Assembly: GCA_902495265.1 (NCBI GenBank)
Contig: CABUWR010000036.1
Span: 1-9,376, forward strand
Source: an uncultured Collinsella sp.
Lineage (GTDB): Bacteria > Actinomycetota > Coriobacteriia > Coriobacteriales > Coriobacteriaceae
Length of the DNA stretch: 9,376 nt
Direction of reading: 5' to 3'
Shown one piece after another: positions 1 through 6,338 of the stretch. The position numbers and the translations under genes are program-made. The notes beneath the pieces were generated by a model. That model searched no databases and was not told the DNA's origin. It saw nothing but the letters and a program-made list of their open reading frames with translations. Position 1 is the first letter of the stretch. Each line of letters begins with the position of its first letter.

Positions 1-956
1 CGGCTATCGATCTCCTGGGCCATTGCGTTGATGCGCAAGCGCATGCTCGCCATCTTGGGATCGTCGGTCACGATGGGGTCGTAATGGAGCGTGACAATCA
101 TGCCGTCTTCGTTCCTAAACACCTGCTCGATGTTATCGAGCGTGTCGTGACTTTCCAGCGGGCTGGCCTCGGCTGCCATCTCGGCGTGAGCGCTTGCGAA
201 CTTCCTGCCTGGGCCGTAGTCGTGAACCATTAGGTCATGGACGCCCAAGACGCCGGGATAGCTCATGATCTTGCTGCGGATATGCTCGACGAGCTTAGGA
301 TCGGGCGTCTGGCCCAAAAGCGGGCTCACCGTATCTTGGATAAGCTCAAAGCCGCTCCAGCCAATATAGGCGCCAACGGCAAGGCCGACCCACGCGTCAA
401 GATTGATGTGCGTCACCTGCGAAACAATTGCGCACGCCAGCACGGCGCCCGTGGCAAGGACATCGTTCTTGGAATCTTGCGCGGTCGCATGCAGCGTCTC
501 GGACTCAATGCGATCGCCGAGCTTTTGGTTGAGGGCCGCCATCCACAGCTTAACAACCATCGAAAGCACGAGAACTGCCACCAGGGCAAGCGAGAACTCG
601 ACAGGTTCGGGGTGGATGATGCGCTCAACCGAGGACTTTACCAGCTCAACGCCAATCAGCAGCACGAGCGCCGCCACGACCAGACCCGAGAGATACTCGT
701 AGCGGCCATGTCCGTAAGGATGCTCGGGGTCCGCCGGCTTGCTCGCAAGTTTAAAGCCCAGCACGCTCACAATGTTTGAGCTGGCATCGGACAGGTTGTT
801 CATGGCATCCGCCACGATCGAAACCGATCCCGACAGCACGCCAATTGCGCCCTTCGCAGCGCATAGTGCCACATTGGCGAGAATACACACCACGCCCGTC
901 AACGTGCCCACGCGCGCACGGTCGCCCTGCGCACGCTTAACAATCCACTCGACCAT
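1..956 (-). CDS. Cation diffusion facilitator (CDF) efflux transporter, probably Mn2+-type, 3' end missing
   Basis: I translated this frame directly. It is open from the ATG at 956 to the window edge (318 codons, no stop), so the C-terminus is cut off. The protein is an inner-membrane divalent-metal/H+ antiporter of the CDF family. Helix 1 is about residues 17-38. Helix 2 carries ADAMNNLSD (49-57), a loop has HPYGHGRYEYL (79-89), and helix 5 carries DSKND (161-165). The cytoplasmic domain has the usual HDYGPG and ASAHAEM motifs, followed by an extension with HYDP. Aligned by eye with FieF and ZitB, the four metal ligands are N53, D57, D161 and D165. As I recall, this Asn-Asp/Asp-Asp set is that of MntE-like manganese exporters, so Mn2+ is the likely substrate; this is an inference. 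A GGGGG run 9 bases before the ATG can serve as ribosome binding site. The gene is separated from the fatty-acid operon by a terminator and is unlikely to share its function. Confidence 0.92.
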   Translation of the reverse strand, partial: MVEWIVKRAQGDRARVGTLTGVVCILANVALCAAKGAIGVLSGSVSIVADAMNNLSDASSNIVSVLGFKLASKPADPEHPYGHGRYEYLSGLVVAALVLLIGVELVKSSVERIIHPEPVEFSLALVAVLVLSMVVKLWMAALNQKLGDRIESETLHATAQDSKNDVLATGAVLACAIVSQVTHINLDAWVGLAVGAYIGWSGFELIQDTVSPLLGQTPDPKLVEHIRSKIMSYPGVLGVHDLMVHDYGPGRKFASAHAEMAAEASPLESHDTLDNIEQVFRNEDGMIVTLHYDPIVTDDPKMASMRLRINAMAQEIDS

Positions 957-1008
957 CTACATCCGCCCCCACGGTGCTATCTATATATCTATTGCTCAAA
1001 CGGATTGT

Positions 1009-1037
1009 AGTGTAGCCACTTTGCCCCACAGATACAA
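1009..1037 (-). promoter_or_regulatory. Possible sigma70-type promoter for the CDF gene
   Basis: On the minus strand a TTGTAT box (1037-1032) lies 17 bases before TACACT (1014-1009), placing a start site near 1002 and a leader of about 45 bases ahead of the ATG at 956. The -35 matches consensus at only three positions, and the box overlaps the T-tract of the upstream terminator. It is the best candidate in the 150-base gap between the EIIC gene and the CDF gene, but the evidence is weak. The leader also contains an AT-rich stretch at about 977-990. I saw no clear operator or metalloregulator site. Confidence 0.35.
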
Positions 1038-1068
1038 AAAGGCCGCAACCCACACGGGCCACGGCCTT
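1036..1068 (-). terminator. Rho-independent terminator after the EIIC gene
   Basis: Read on the minus strand, AAGGCCG-TGG-CCC, loop GTGT, then GGG-TTG-CGGCCTT forms a 13-pair stem that includes three G-T wobble pairs. A run of five Ts follows directly. It begins about 38 bases after the EIIC stop codon (1107) and is the only convincing intrinsic terminator in the window, so it probably ends the whole fab-acc-EIIC transcription unit. Confidence 0.85.
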
Positions 1069-1106
1069 AGAATGTGGCAAAGGAATCGTCCTTGTGTCGC
1101 ACAGGT

Positions 1107-2345
1107 TTACGCGCTTGCTTCGGCCACGCTCTTCGAGGTTTCGGGTGAATCGGCCCCGTCTTCTGCCGCCTGTCCCTGCGCCGGCACCACGCCAAAGCAG
1201 TAGCTCAGCGCCGCAGACACCGCAAATGCAACACCGCCGGCAACGCAGCACCACAGCAGGTTCGAGATGCCGCCCGTGGCAAAGCCAATGACCATAAGGA
1301 CATTCGTCATGCCGATGGTATAGGCCGTAACGTGGCCCACGGCCGCAACAAGGCCTCCGACGGCGCCGCCAATGGCCATGCACGTCAGGCACCTGCCATA
1401 TTTAAAGCCGCAACCGTACAGCGCCGGCTCGCTTACGCCGCCAAGAACACCCGAGATCGAATAACCCAGCATGAGTGTCTTCTCATCCTTATCCGCAACG
1501 CGGAGCGACGCGCCAAAGGGCATGCCCCAAACGGCGAACGTTGCCATCGTCGCAGCGATCAGAATGCACGAATCCGTCCCCACACTCATAAACTGCGCAT
1601 AGGCGAGCGATAGGACAACATTGCTGACACCCGCGATCTTAAGGAACTCCCAGCCCGCGGCAAGCCCCATGAGCGTGAGCAGCGACACGATGCCACCGGA
1701 ATTGCCAAGCATAAACATAAGCTGGCCCAACAGCATGCCCAGATAGCTGCCCGCCGGCGCCGTGATACACAGCGAAACCGGAACCATGACAAGCATGGTC
1801 GCAAACGGAACAAACGAAAACGCCACGGCCTTAGGGATAACGCGCTGAAAGAAACACTCCACTTGCCAAAGCACGGGTACCGAGATGAGAACCGGAATAA
1901 CAGTCGTCGTGTAATCGTTGACCGGCGCGGGAAGCAGACCATACAGGGAAGTCATCGATGCCCCCGTCGTCGATGCGGCATCGACGAGCTTAAGCAGATC
2001 GGGCGCAATCAATACGCCGCCCAGCATCATGCCCAGCTGCTCCGAGCAACCGAGCTGGCGGGCGGCCGCCCAACCAAGATAAATGGGCAAAAAGTAGTAG
2101 CCGGCGTTATAGAGCCAACTGTAGAACAGGCGATAGATATCGGAATCGGCAGACCACAGGCCCAGCATGCCTTCGCCCATAATGACGGCGACGGTGCGGA
2201 ACAACGCCGCGCAGACAATAAACGGCAGCGCCGACATCATGCTTTTGGACAGATAGTCCACCACGGCCATGGCGTTTGATGAGACCATCGTTGTAAACGA
2301 GGTGTTAGAAACTTGTGACACAGGAACCCTTTCCCAATGTGACAT
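1107..2345 (-). CDS. Stand-alone PTS EIIC-type sugar permease (glucose/beta-glucoside superfamily)
   Basis: A hydrophobic protein of 412 residues with about ten membrane segments. It matches the PTS EIIC domain of BglF- and sucrose/trehalose-type permeases. Visible signs are a LPIYLGWAAARQLG segment, VNDYTTTVIPVLISV, a run like FVPFATMLVMVPVSL, and GVSEPALYG, the counterpart of the GITEPAIYG motif whose Glu contacts sugar. No IIB (phosphocysteine) or IIA domain is attached, and the C-terminus is a short acidic tail. Where BglF-type proteins have a G-x-H-W motif before the conserved glycine/aspartate loop, this one reads AGVSNVV, so that His seems absent. The start at 2345 has AAGGGG 9 bases upstream. 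Met codons at 2288 and 2270 are alternatives without a good ribosome binding site. The first 15 or so residues are encoded by a repeat-like sequence. The gap from accDA is only 16 bases with no terminator, so the gene is probably co-transcribed. Substrate unknown. Confidence 0.8.
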   Translation of the reverse strand: MSHWERVPVSQVSNTSFTTMVSSNAMAVVDYLSKSMMSALPFIVCAALFRTVAVIMGEGMLGLWSADSDIYRLFYSWLYNAGYYFLPIYLGWAAARQLGCSEQLGMMLGGVLIAPDLLKLVDAASTTGASMTSLYGLLPAPVNDYTTTVIPVLISVPVLWQVECFFQRVIPKAVAFSFVPFATMLVMVPVSLCITAPAGSYLGMLLGQLMFMLGNSGGIVSLLTLMGLAAGWEFLKIAGVSNVVLSLAYAQFMSVGTDSCILIAATMATFAVWGMPFGASLRVADKDEKTLMLGYSISGVLGGVSEPALYGCGFKYGRCLTCMAIGGAVGGLVAAVGHVTAYTIGMTNVLMVIGFATGGISNLLWCCVAGGVAFAVSAALSYCFGVVPAQGQAAEDGADSPETSKSVAEASA

Positions 2346-2367
2346 GCGGACTGTCCCCTTGTTACAT
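2314..2367. repeat. REP-like hairpin element at the accDA/EIIC junction
   Basis: On the plus strand, ATGTGACA (2337-2344) and TGTTACAT (2360-2367) form an 8-pair inverted repeat with one wobble. It encloses GGACTGTCC (2348-2356), which is itself palindromic. A second TGTGACA lies at 2314-2320, and between it and 2337 is a smaller inverted pair GGAACC/TTCC. Tandem hairpins with TGTGACA and GGGGACAGTCC-type cores resemble REP elements that accompany RayT/IS200-like transposases; this is from memory and needs a genome search. The element starts at the accDA stop codon and includes the EIIC ribosome binding site and start codon. No T-run follows it, so it is not a classic terminator. Confidence 0.5.
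2355..2360 (-). promoter_or_regulatory. Ribosome binding site of the EIIC gene, inside a hairpin
   Basis: AAGGGG on the minus strand, 9 bases before the ATG at 2345, is the only good Shine-Dalgarno sequence near the start of the EIIC gene and decides the start chosen here. It lies in the loop-proximal part of the hairpin at 2337-2367. There GGAC can pair with GTCC just before the start codon, so translation could be damped unless ribosomes leaving accDA open the structure. Confidence 0.5.
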
Positions 2368-4086
2368 CGTGCTGTACCGACCGATTGCGCGGTACTTTTC
2401 GTAGCGGAGGTTTGTGAGGGTCGCGTCGTCGAGCTGCCCAAGCGTATCGAAGGCATCAAATGCCGAGGACATGACGGCGCCGGCGATCTCCTCATGCGAC
2501 AGACCCCTATCGTCAACAATGCCGTCGATGATGCCGAGCGCCAACAGATCGGGAGCCGTGAGCTTAAGCGCCTCGGCGGCCTCATTCGCGCGCTCGGTAT
2601 CCTTCCACAGAATCGACGCACAGGCCTCGGGGCTCACGACCGAATAGGCCGAGCTCGAGAGCATCAGGATGCGGTCGGCCACGGACAGCGCCAGCGCGCC
2701 GCCAGAGCCGCCCTCGCCTGTTACCACCGAGACAATCGGCGTCTTAAGGCCGCTCATCTCCATGAGATTCTGGGCGATAGCCTCGCCCTGACCGCGTTCC
2801 TCGGCACCGATGCCGCAAAACGCGCCCGAAGTATCGACCAGGCACAGAACCGGCCGACCAAACTTTTCGGCTTGGCGCATCAGGCGTCGCGCTTTGCGGT
2901 AGCCCTCGGGATGCGCCATGCCAAAGTTGCGGCGCATACGCTCTTTGGTCGTGGTGCCGCGCTCGATGGCGATGACCGTTACGGGGCGCCCGTCCTTCCA
3001 GCCAATGCCAGCCACCACAGCGGCGTCGTCGCCAAAGTAACGGTCGCCGTGCAGCTCCACAAATCCATCCAGGCCCAGCGAGATCACCTCGCCCGCCGTG
3101 GCGCGATCTGCCGAGCGGGTCTGCTTGACAATCTCGAGCGCGGTTTTTGGTGCGACCGAGCGCTTGAACAAGTGTCCCAGCTTTTTGCCGCGGCGACCCG
3201 TATGCACAATCTCGTGCGGTGCCCCCAGGCCGGGCGCGTGCCCTTCGTGCAGCGCCAGCAGCTCGCCTACCGTGAGCGCAATCTCGCCACGCGGAACAAC
3301 GGCATCGCAAAAGCCGTGCTCCAGCAAAAACTCGGAGCGCTGGAATCCCTTGGGCAGGCGCTTGTGCATGTTCTGCTCGATCACGCGCGGGCCGGCAAAT
3401 GCCGTCAGGGCATCGGGCTCGGCCAGGATAATGTCGCCCTCCATGGCAAAGCTCGCGGTTACGCCTCCGGTCGTGGGGTCGGTGAGCACCGTGATATACA
3501 GGCCGCCCGCCTCGCTGTGGCGCCTAACCGCCGCAGAAATCTTGGCCATCTGCATAAGCGAGGTCACGCCCTCTTGCATGCGTGCACCGCCCGAAACGGT
3601 AAAGCCGACAACTGGCAATCCTAGCTCGGTCGCACGCTCAAATGCGCGACAGATCTTCTCGCCCACCACGGAGCCCATCGAGCCCATCATAAAGTTAGCG
3701 TCCATAAAGAAGAGCGCGGTATCGCAACCGCAGATTTTGCCCCTGCCGCACACAACGGCGTCGCGCTCGCCCGAACGCTCGCTCACGCTCTTGAGCTTGT
3801 CGGCATAGCCGGGAAACGAAAGGAAGTCCTCCGGCGCCAGACTGGCATCCCATTCCTCAAACGTGCCCTCGTCGACCGTCATGCGCATGCGCGTGCGACC
3901 GCTCACGCGGAAGTGTTTGCCGCAACGAGGGCAGACCTCGAGGTTGTCGTGTAGGCGTGCCTCATCGATCACACGGCGGCACTCCGGGCACTTGATAAAC
4001 ACGTGGCGCGCGGGAAACTCGGCGCACGACTCGGTTATCGGCCCCTCAAGGACATTGACCGTCTTCGCTTTTCTATTCATCAGCAT
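2362..4086 (-). CDS. accDA: Acetyl-CoA carboxylase carboxyltransferase, fused beta and alpha subunits
   Basis: This enzyme moves the carboxyl group from carboxybiotin on AccB to acetyl-CoA, giving malonyl-CoA in the cytoplasm. The 574-residue chain joins two proteins that are separate in E. coli. The AccD half (about 1-280) starts with a four-Cys zinc ribbon, CPEC (33-36) and CPRC (52-55). It continues with SGGARMQEG (165-173), TTGGVTASFAM (205-215) and AGPRVIEQ (231-238). The AccA half (about 313-574) has ELHGDRYFGDD, RRNFGM (385-390), a VDTSGAF loop (417-423), GAEERGQ and GEGGSGGALAL (457-467). Roughly the first 60 residues of a free AccA (its N-terminal helices) and the AccD tail are replaced by a basic linker (280-312). 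The start at 4086 overlaps the end of accC by 14 bases, and ATG 4080 is an alternative; only a weak GGGG lies upstream, so translation is probably coupled to accC. Fused AccDA proteins are known in some actinobacteria and other phyla. Confidence 0.95.
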   Translation of the reverse strand: MLMNRKAKTVNVLEGPITESCAEFPARHVFIKCPECRRVIDEARLHDNLEVCPRCGKHFRVSGRTRMRMTVDEGTFEEWDASLAPEDFLSFPGYADKLKSVSERSGERDAVVCGRGKICGCDTALFFMDANFMMGSMGSVVGEKICRAFERATELGLPVVGFTVSGGARMQEGVTSLMQMAKISAAVRRHSEAGGLYITVLTDPTTGGVTASFAMEGDIILAEPDALTAFAGPRVIEQNMHKRLPKGFQRSEFLLEHGFCDAVVPRGEIALTVGELLALHEGHAPGLGAPHEIVHTGRRGKKLGHLFKRSVAPKTALEIVKQTRSADRATAGEVISLGLDGFVELHGDRYFGDDAAVVAGIGWKDGRPVTVIAIERGTTTKERMRRNFGMAHPEGYRKARRLMRQAEKFGRPVLCLVDTSGAFCGIGAEERGQGEAIAQNLMEMSGLKTPIVSVVTGEGGSGGALALSVADRILMLSSSAYSVVSPEACASILWKDTERANEAAEALKLTAPDLLALGIIDGIVDDRGLSHEEIAGAVMSSAFDAFDTLGQLDDATLTNLRYEKYRAIGRYSTM

Positions 4087-5416
4087 AGAGATGCCCCATC
4101 AGATCGGTGTGATACATGCCCGACAAGAACTCGTCGTTTGCCAGCACGTCGAGCTGAAGCTCGCTGTTTTCGCTCACGCCCTCAATCACGAGCTCGCCCA
4201 GGGCCGAGCGCATCTTGCGAATGGCGCCGTCACGCGTGGGCGCACACACGATGAGCTTGCCGAGCATGGAGTCGTAGTACGGCGGAACTGTCGCACCGGT
4301 AAACATGGCGGAATCCCAGCGCACGCGCGGACCACCCGGCACACGCAACGCGGTGACCGTTCCGCATGACGGCAGAAAGTCCGGCGTCTCGGCATTGATG
4401 CGGCACTCCATGGCGTGGTTGCGGACCGGCATGTCCTCCTGCTCAAAGGGCAGAGGCTGGCCGGCTGCCACGCGCAGCTGCCACTTGACCAGGTCGGTAT
4501 CGGTCACAAACTCCGTAACCGGATGCTCCACCTGCAAGCGCGTGTTCATTTCCATAAAGTAGAAATTGCCGTCGTCCGAATACAGGAACTCGATGGTACC
4601 GGCTCCTTCGTAGCCGACGGCACGAGCCAGGTCACGCGCTGCCTTGTGCATGCGAGCACGAATGTCGTCGTGTCCGTCGAGGCACGGCGCGGGGCTCTCC
4701 TCGATCAGCTTTTGGTTGCGGCGCTGCACCGAGCACTCACGCTCGCCAAGCGAAAACACATGGCCCTGCTTATCGGCCATAATCTGCACCTCGACGTGGT
4801 GCGCCGGCGCGACAAACTTCTCCATGTAGCACTCGCCGTCGCCAAAAACGGCCTCGCCCTCGGCACGCGCCTCGATGAACGCCTTTGCCGCATCTTCCAC
4901 GCGCTCGACCTTGCGAATGCCGCGACCGCCACCACCGGCACGCGCCTTAATAAGCACGGGGCAGCCAATGCGCTCGGCCTCGGCCGTTGCCTCCTCGGGA
5001 CTTTTGAGCAAATCGCAGCCCGGCACGATGGGCACGCCCGCCGCGGCAGCCGTTCGACGTGCGGCGTCCTTGTCGCCCATGCTGTCGATCACCTCGGCCG
5101 AAGGACCGACAAACGCCAGGCCATACTTGTCGCAGTCTCGCACGAAGCTCGCCTTCTCGGAGAAAAAGCCATAGCCGGGATGAATTGCCTTAGCTCCCGA
5201 CTTTACGGCACAGGTGAGCACGGCATCGTCGTTGAGGTAGCTCTCGGCAAGACGCGGGCCGCCGATGCAATACGCCTCGTCGGCAAGCTGCACGTGCAGC
5301 GCGTCCGCATCGGCCGTGGAATAAACGGCGACGGTCTTGATGCCCATATCGCGGCACGCGCGGATAACACGGACCGCGACTTCGCCGCGGTTGGCGATGA
5401 GCACTTTGTCGAACAT
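4073..5416 (-). CDS. accC: Biotin carboxylase subunit of acetyl-CoA carboxylase
   Basis: An ATP-grasp enzyme that carboxylates the biotin on AccB using bicarbonate and ATP, the first half-reaction of malonyl-CoA synthesis. At 447 residues it matches the family length. It opens with MFDKVLIANRGEVAVRVIRA, the classical start of the family. Visible active-site features are HPGYGF (79-84), GDK (114-116), the glycine-rich ATP loop GGGGRG (161-166), HHVEVQ (206-211), and EMNTRLQVEHPVTE (289-302), in which E289, R293 and H298 correspond to E. coli E288, R292 and H297. The reading frame extends far upstream into fabZ, but the ATG at 5416 fits the family start and has AGGGAAG five bases before it, overlapping the fabZ stop codon. 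Its 3' end overlaps accDA. No key residue is missing. Confidence 0.97.
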   Translation of the reverse strand: MFDKVLIANRGEVAVRVIRACRDMGIKTVAVYSTADADALHVQLADEAYCIGGPRLAESYLNDDAVLTCAVKSGAKAIHPGYGFFSEKASFVRDCDKYGLAFVGPSAEVIDSMGDKDAARRTAAAAGVPIVPGCDLLKSPEEATAEAERIGCPVLIKARAGGGGRGIRKVERVEDAAKAFIEARAEGEAVFGDGECYMEKFVAPAHHVEVQIMADKQGHVFSLGERECSVQRRNQKLIEESPAPCLDGHDDIRARMHKAARDLARAVGYEGAGTIEFLYSDDGNFYFMEMNTRLQVEHPVTEFVTDTDLVKWQLRVAAGQPLPFEQEDMPVRNHAMECRINAETPDFLPSCGTVTALRVPGGPRVRWDSAMFTGATVPPYYDSMLGKLIVCAPTRDGAIRKMRSALGELVIEGVSENSELQLDVLANDEFLSGMYHTDLMGHLYADE

Positions 5417-5426
5417 GAAAACTTCC

Positions 5427-5849
5427 CTACTTTTCGTGCATGAGTGCAAAAGACATATCGGCGCGGCAGCAAACCTCACCGTTGACGCTCGCGGTGCCCG
5501 TCGCAAAGCGGAACGGCCCGCGCGCACGCGTGATGGAGCACACCAGATCCACCGTGTCGCCCGGGCGCACCGGACGCTTAAAGCGCACCTTGTCCAGACT
5601 CGTGTAGAACGGCGTCGCGCCGCGCGCCTCCTCATCGCCCATCAGCAGCACGCAGCAGTTCTGGGCGAGCATCTCGCACTGAATCACGCCGGGGACCACC
5701 GGGTTTCCCGGAAAATGCCCCTGCAAAAAGTACTCGTCGCCCGTAATCGTGATCTTGCCGTGGGCCTCGTCGCCCACCAGCTCGGCTTCGTCAAGTAAAA
5801 GCATCGGCTCACGATGCGGCAACAGCTTCTTGAGCTCTTCTTTGTTCAT
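5427..5849 (-). CDS. fabZ: 3-hydroxyacyl-ACP dehydratase FabZ
   Basis: A hot-dog-fold dehydratase that removes water from 3-hydroxyacyl-ACP to give trans-2-enoyl-ACP in each elongation cycle. The family signature is clear: LPHREPMLLLDE near the N-terminus, then GHFPGNPVVPGVIQCEMLAQ (44-63), with catalytic His45 and Glu59 in the usual spacing. The length of 140 residues is normal. A GTG at 5858 would add three residues and directly abut the accB stop. I prefer the ATG at 5849 because AGGTGA (5860-5855) lies five bases before it and overlaps the accB stop codon. The spacer to accC is 10 bases. FabZ rather than FabA is favoured by the HFPGxPVxPG form and the location between accB and accC, the standard position in clostridial-type clusters. 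Confidence 0.96.
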   Translation of the reverse strand: MNKEELKKLLPHREPMLLLDEAELVGDEAHGKITITGDEYFLQGHFPGNPVVPGVIQCEMLAQNCCVLLMGDEEARGATPFYTSLDKVRFKRPVRPGDTVDLVCSITRARGPFRFATGTASVNGEVCCRADMSFALMHEK

Positions 5850-5858
5850 GGATATCAC

Positions 5859-6335
5859 CTATCCGATCCTCATGAGGCAGCTGCCAAACTCCACGAGATC
5901 GCCGTCGGCCACGCAGATCTCGAGCACCTCGCCGTCTGCCTCGGCCGTCACCTCGTTGAGAACCTTCATGGCCTCGATGATGCAGAGGGTCTCACCGGCC
6001 TTGACCTTGGAGCCCACGTGCACAAACGGCTCGTCGCCCGGCGCCGGGGCAGCATAGAAAACGCCGACCATGGGAGCGGTCACCTCGGTGCCCTTGGGCT
6101 CCGGTGCGGCGACAGGCGCCTGCGCGGCGGGCTCCGGTGCGGCAGCAGGCATGGCGACAGGAGCCACCGCCGGAGCAGTCACGGCACCCGGCATAGGCAT
6201 GGGCACGGCAACCGGCTGTGCGGCGCTCGCGCGCTCGAGCTCGACCGCGGTGCCATCGGGCTCCTCAACGCGCACGCGCGTGAGGCCGCGGTCCTCCATG
6301 ACATCGGCTATCTCGGCAAGTCTTTTGGAATCCAT
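5859..6335 (-). CDS. accB: Biotin carboxyl carrier protein of acetyl-CoA carboxylase
   Basis: A 158-residue carrier whose biotin shuttles the carboxyl group between AccC and AccDA. The N-terminal part (1-37) is a short helical and strand region found in bacterial AccB. Residues 38-80 form a flexible linker rich in Ala and Pro. The C-terminal biotinyl domain starts near 85 and holds EAMKVLNEV (121-129), where Lys124 is the expected biotin attachment site. The residue after that Lys is Val; in most bacterial AccB proteins it is Met. APMVGVFYAAPAPGDEPFV is the usual thumb-bearing segment of acetyl-CoA carboxylase carriers, which separates it from other biotinyl proteins. The gene starts 3 bases after fabF; GAGGAG (6348-6343), inside the end of fabF, sits 7 bases before the ATG. 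Confidence 0.96.
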   Translation of the reverse strand: MDSKRLAEIADVMEDRGLTRVRVEEPDGTAVELERASAAQPVAVPMPMPGAVTAPAVAPVAMPAAAPEPAAQAPVAAPEPKGTEVTAPMVGVFYAAPAPGDEPFVHVGSKVKAGETLCIIEAMKVLNEVTAEADGEVLEICVADGDLVEFGSCLMRIG

Positions 6336-6338
6336 GCT

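Noticed and set aside
739..1203. A 154-codon plus-strand frame spanning the CDF/EIIC gap
   Set aside because: It is antisense to both genes and reads through the terminator hairpin; no family resemblance.
2337..2367. The accDA/EIIC hairpin as an intrinsic terminator separating EIIC from the operon
   Set aside because: No T-tract follows the stem on either strand, and the EIIC ribosome binding site and start codon lie within it.
2346..2621. Upstream extension of the EIIC frame into accDA (92 extra codons)
   Set aside because: The extra residues are an out-of-frame reading of accDA, basic and Ser-rich, unlike any EIIC N-terminus; ATG 2345 with AAGGGG upstream is far more plausible.
2269..3624. 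A 451-codon open frame on the plus strand opposite accDA
   Set aside because: It is an antisense shadow of the conserved carboxyltransferase sequence. The translation has no recognisable motif or membrane pattern.
5417..5635. Upstream extension of the accC frame into fabZ
   Set aside because: It is an out-of-frame reading of fabZ. The biotin carboxylase fold starts at MFDKVLIANRGE with its own ribosome binding site.
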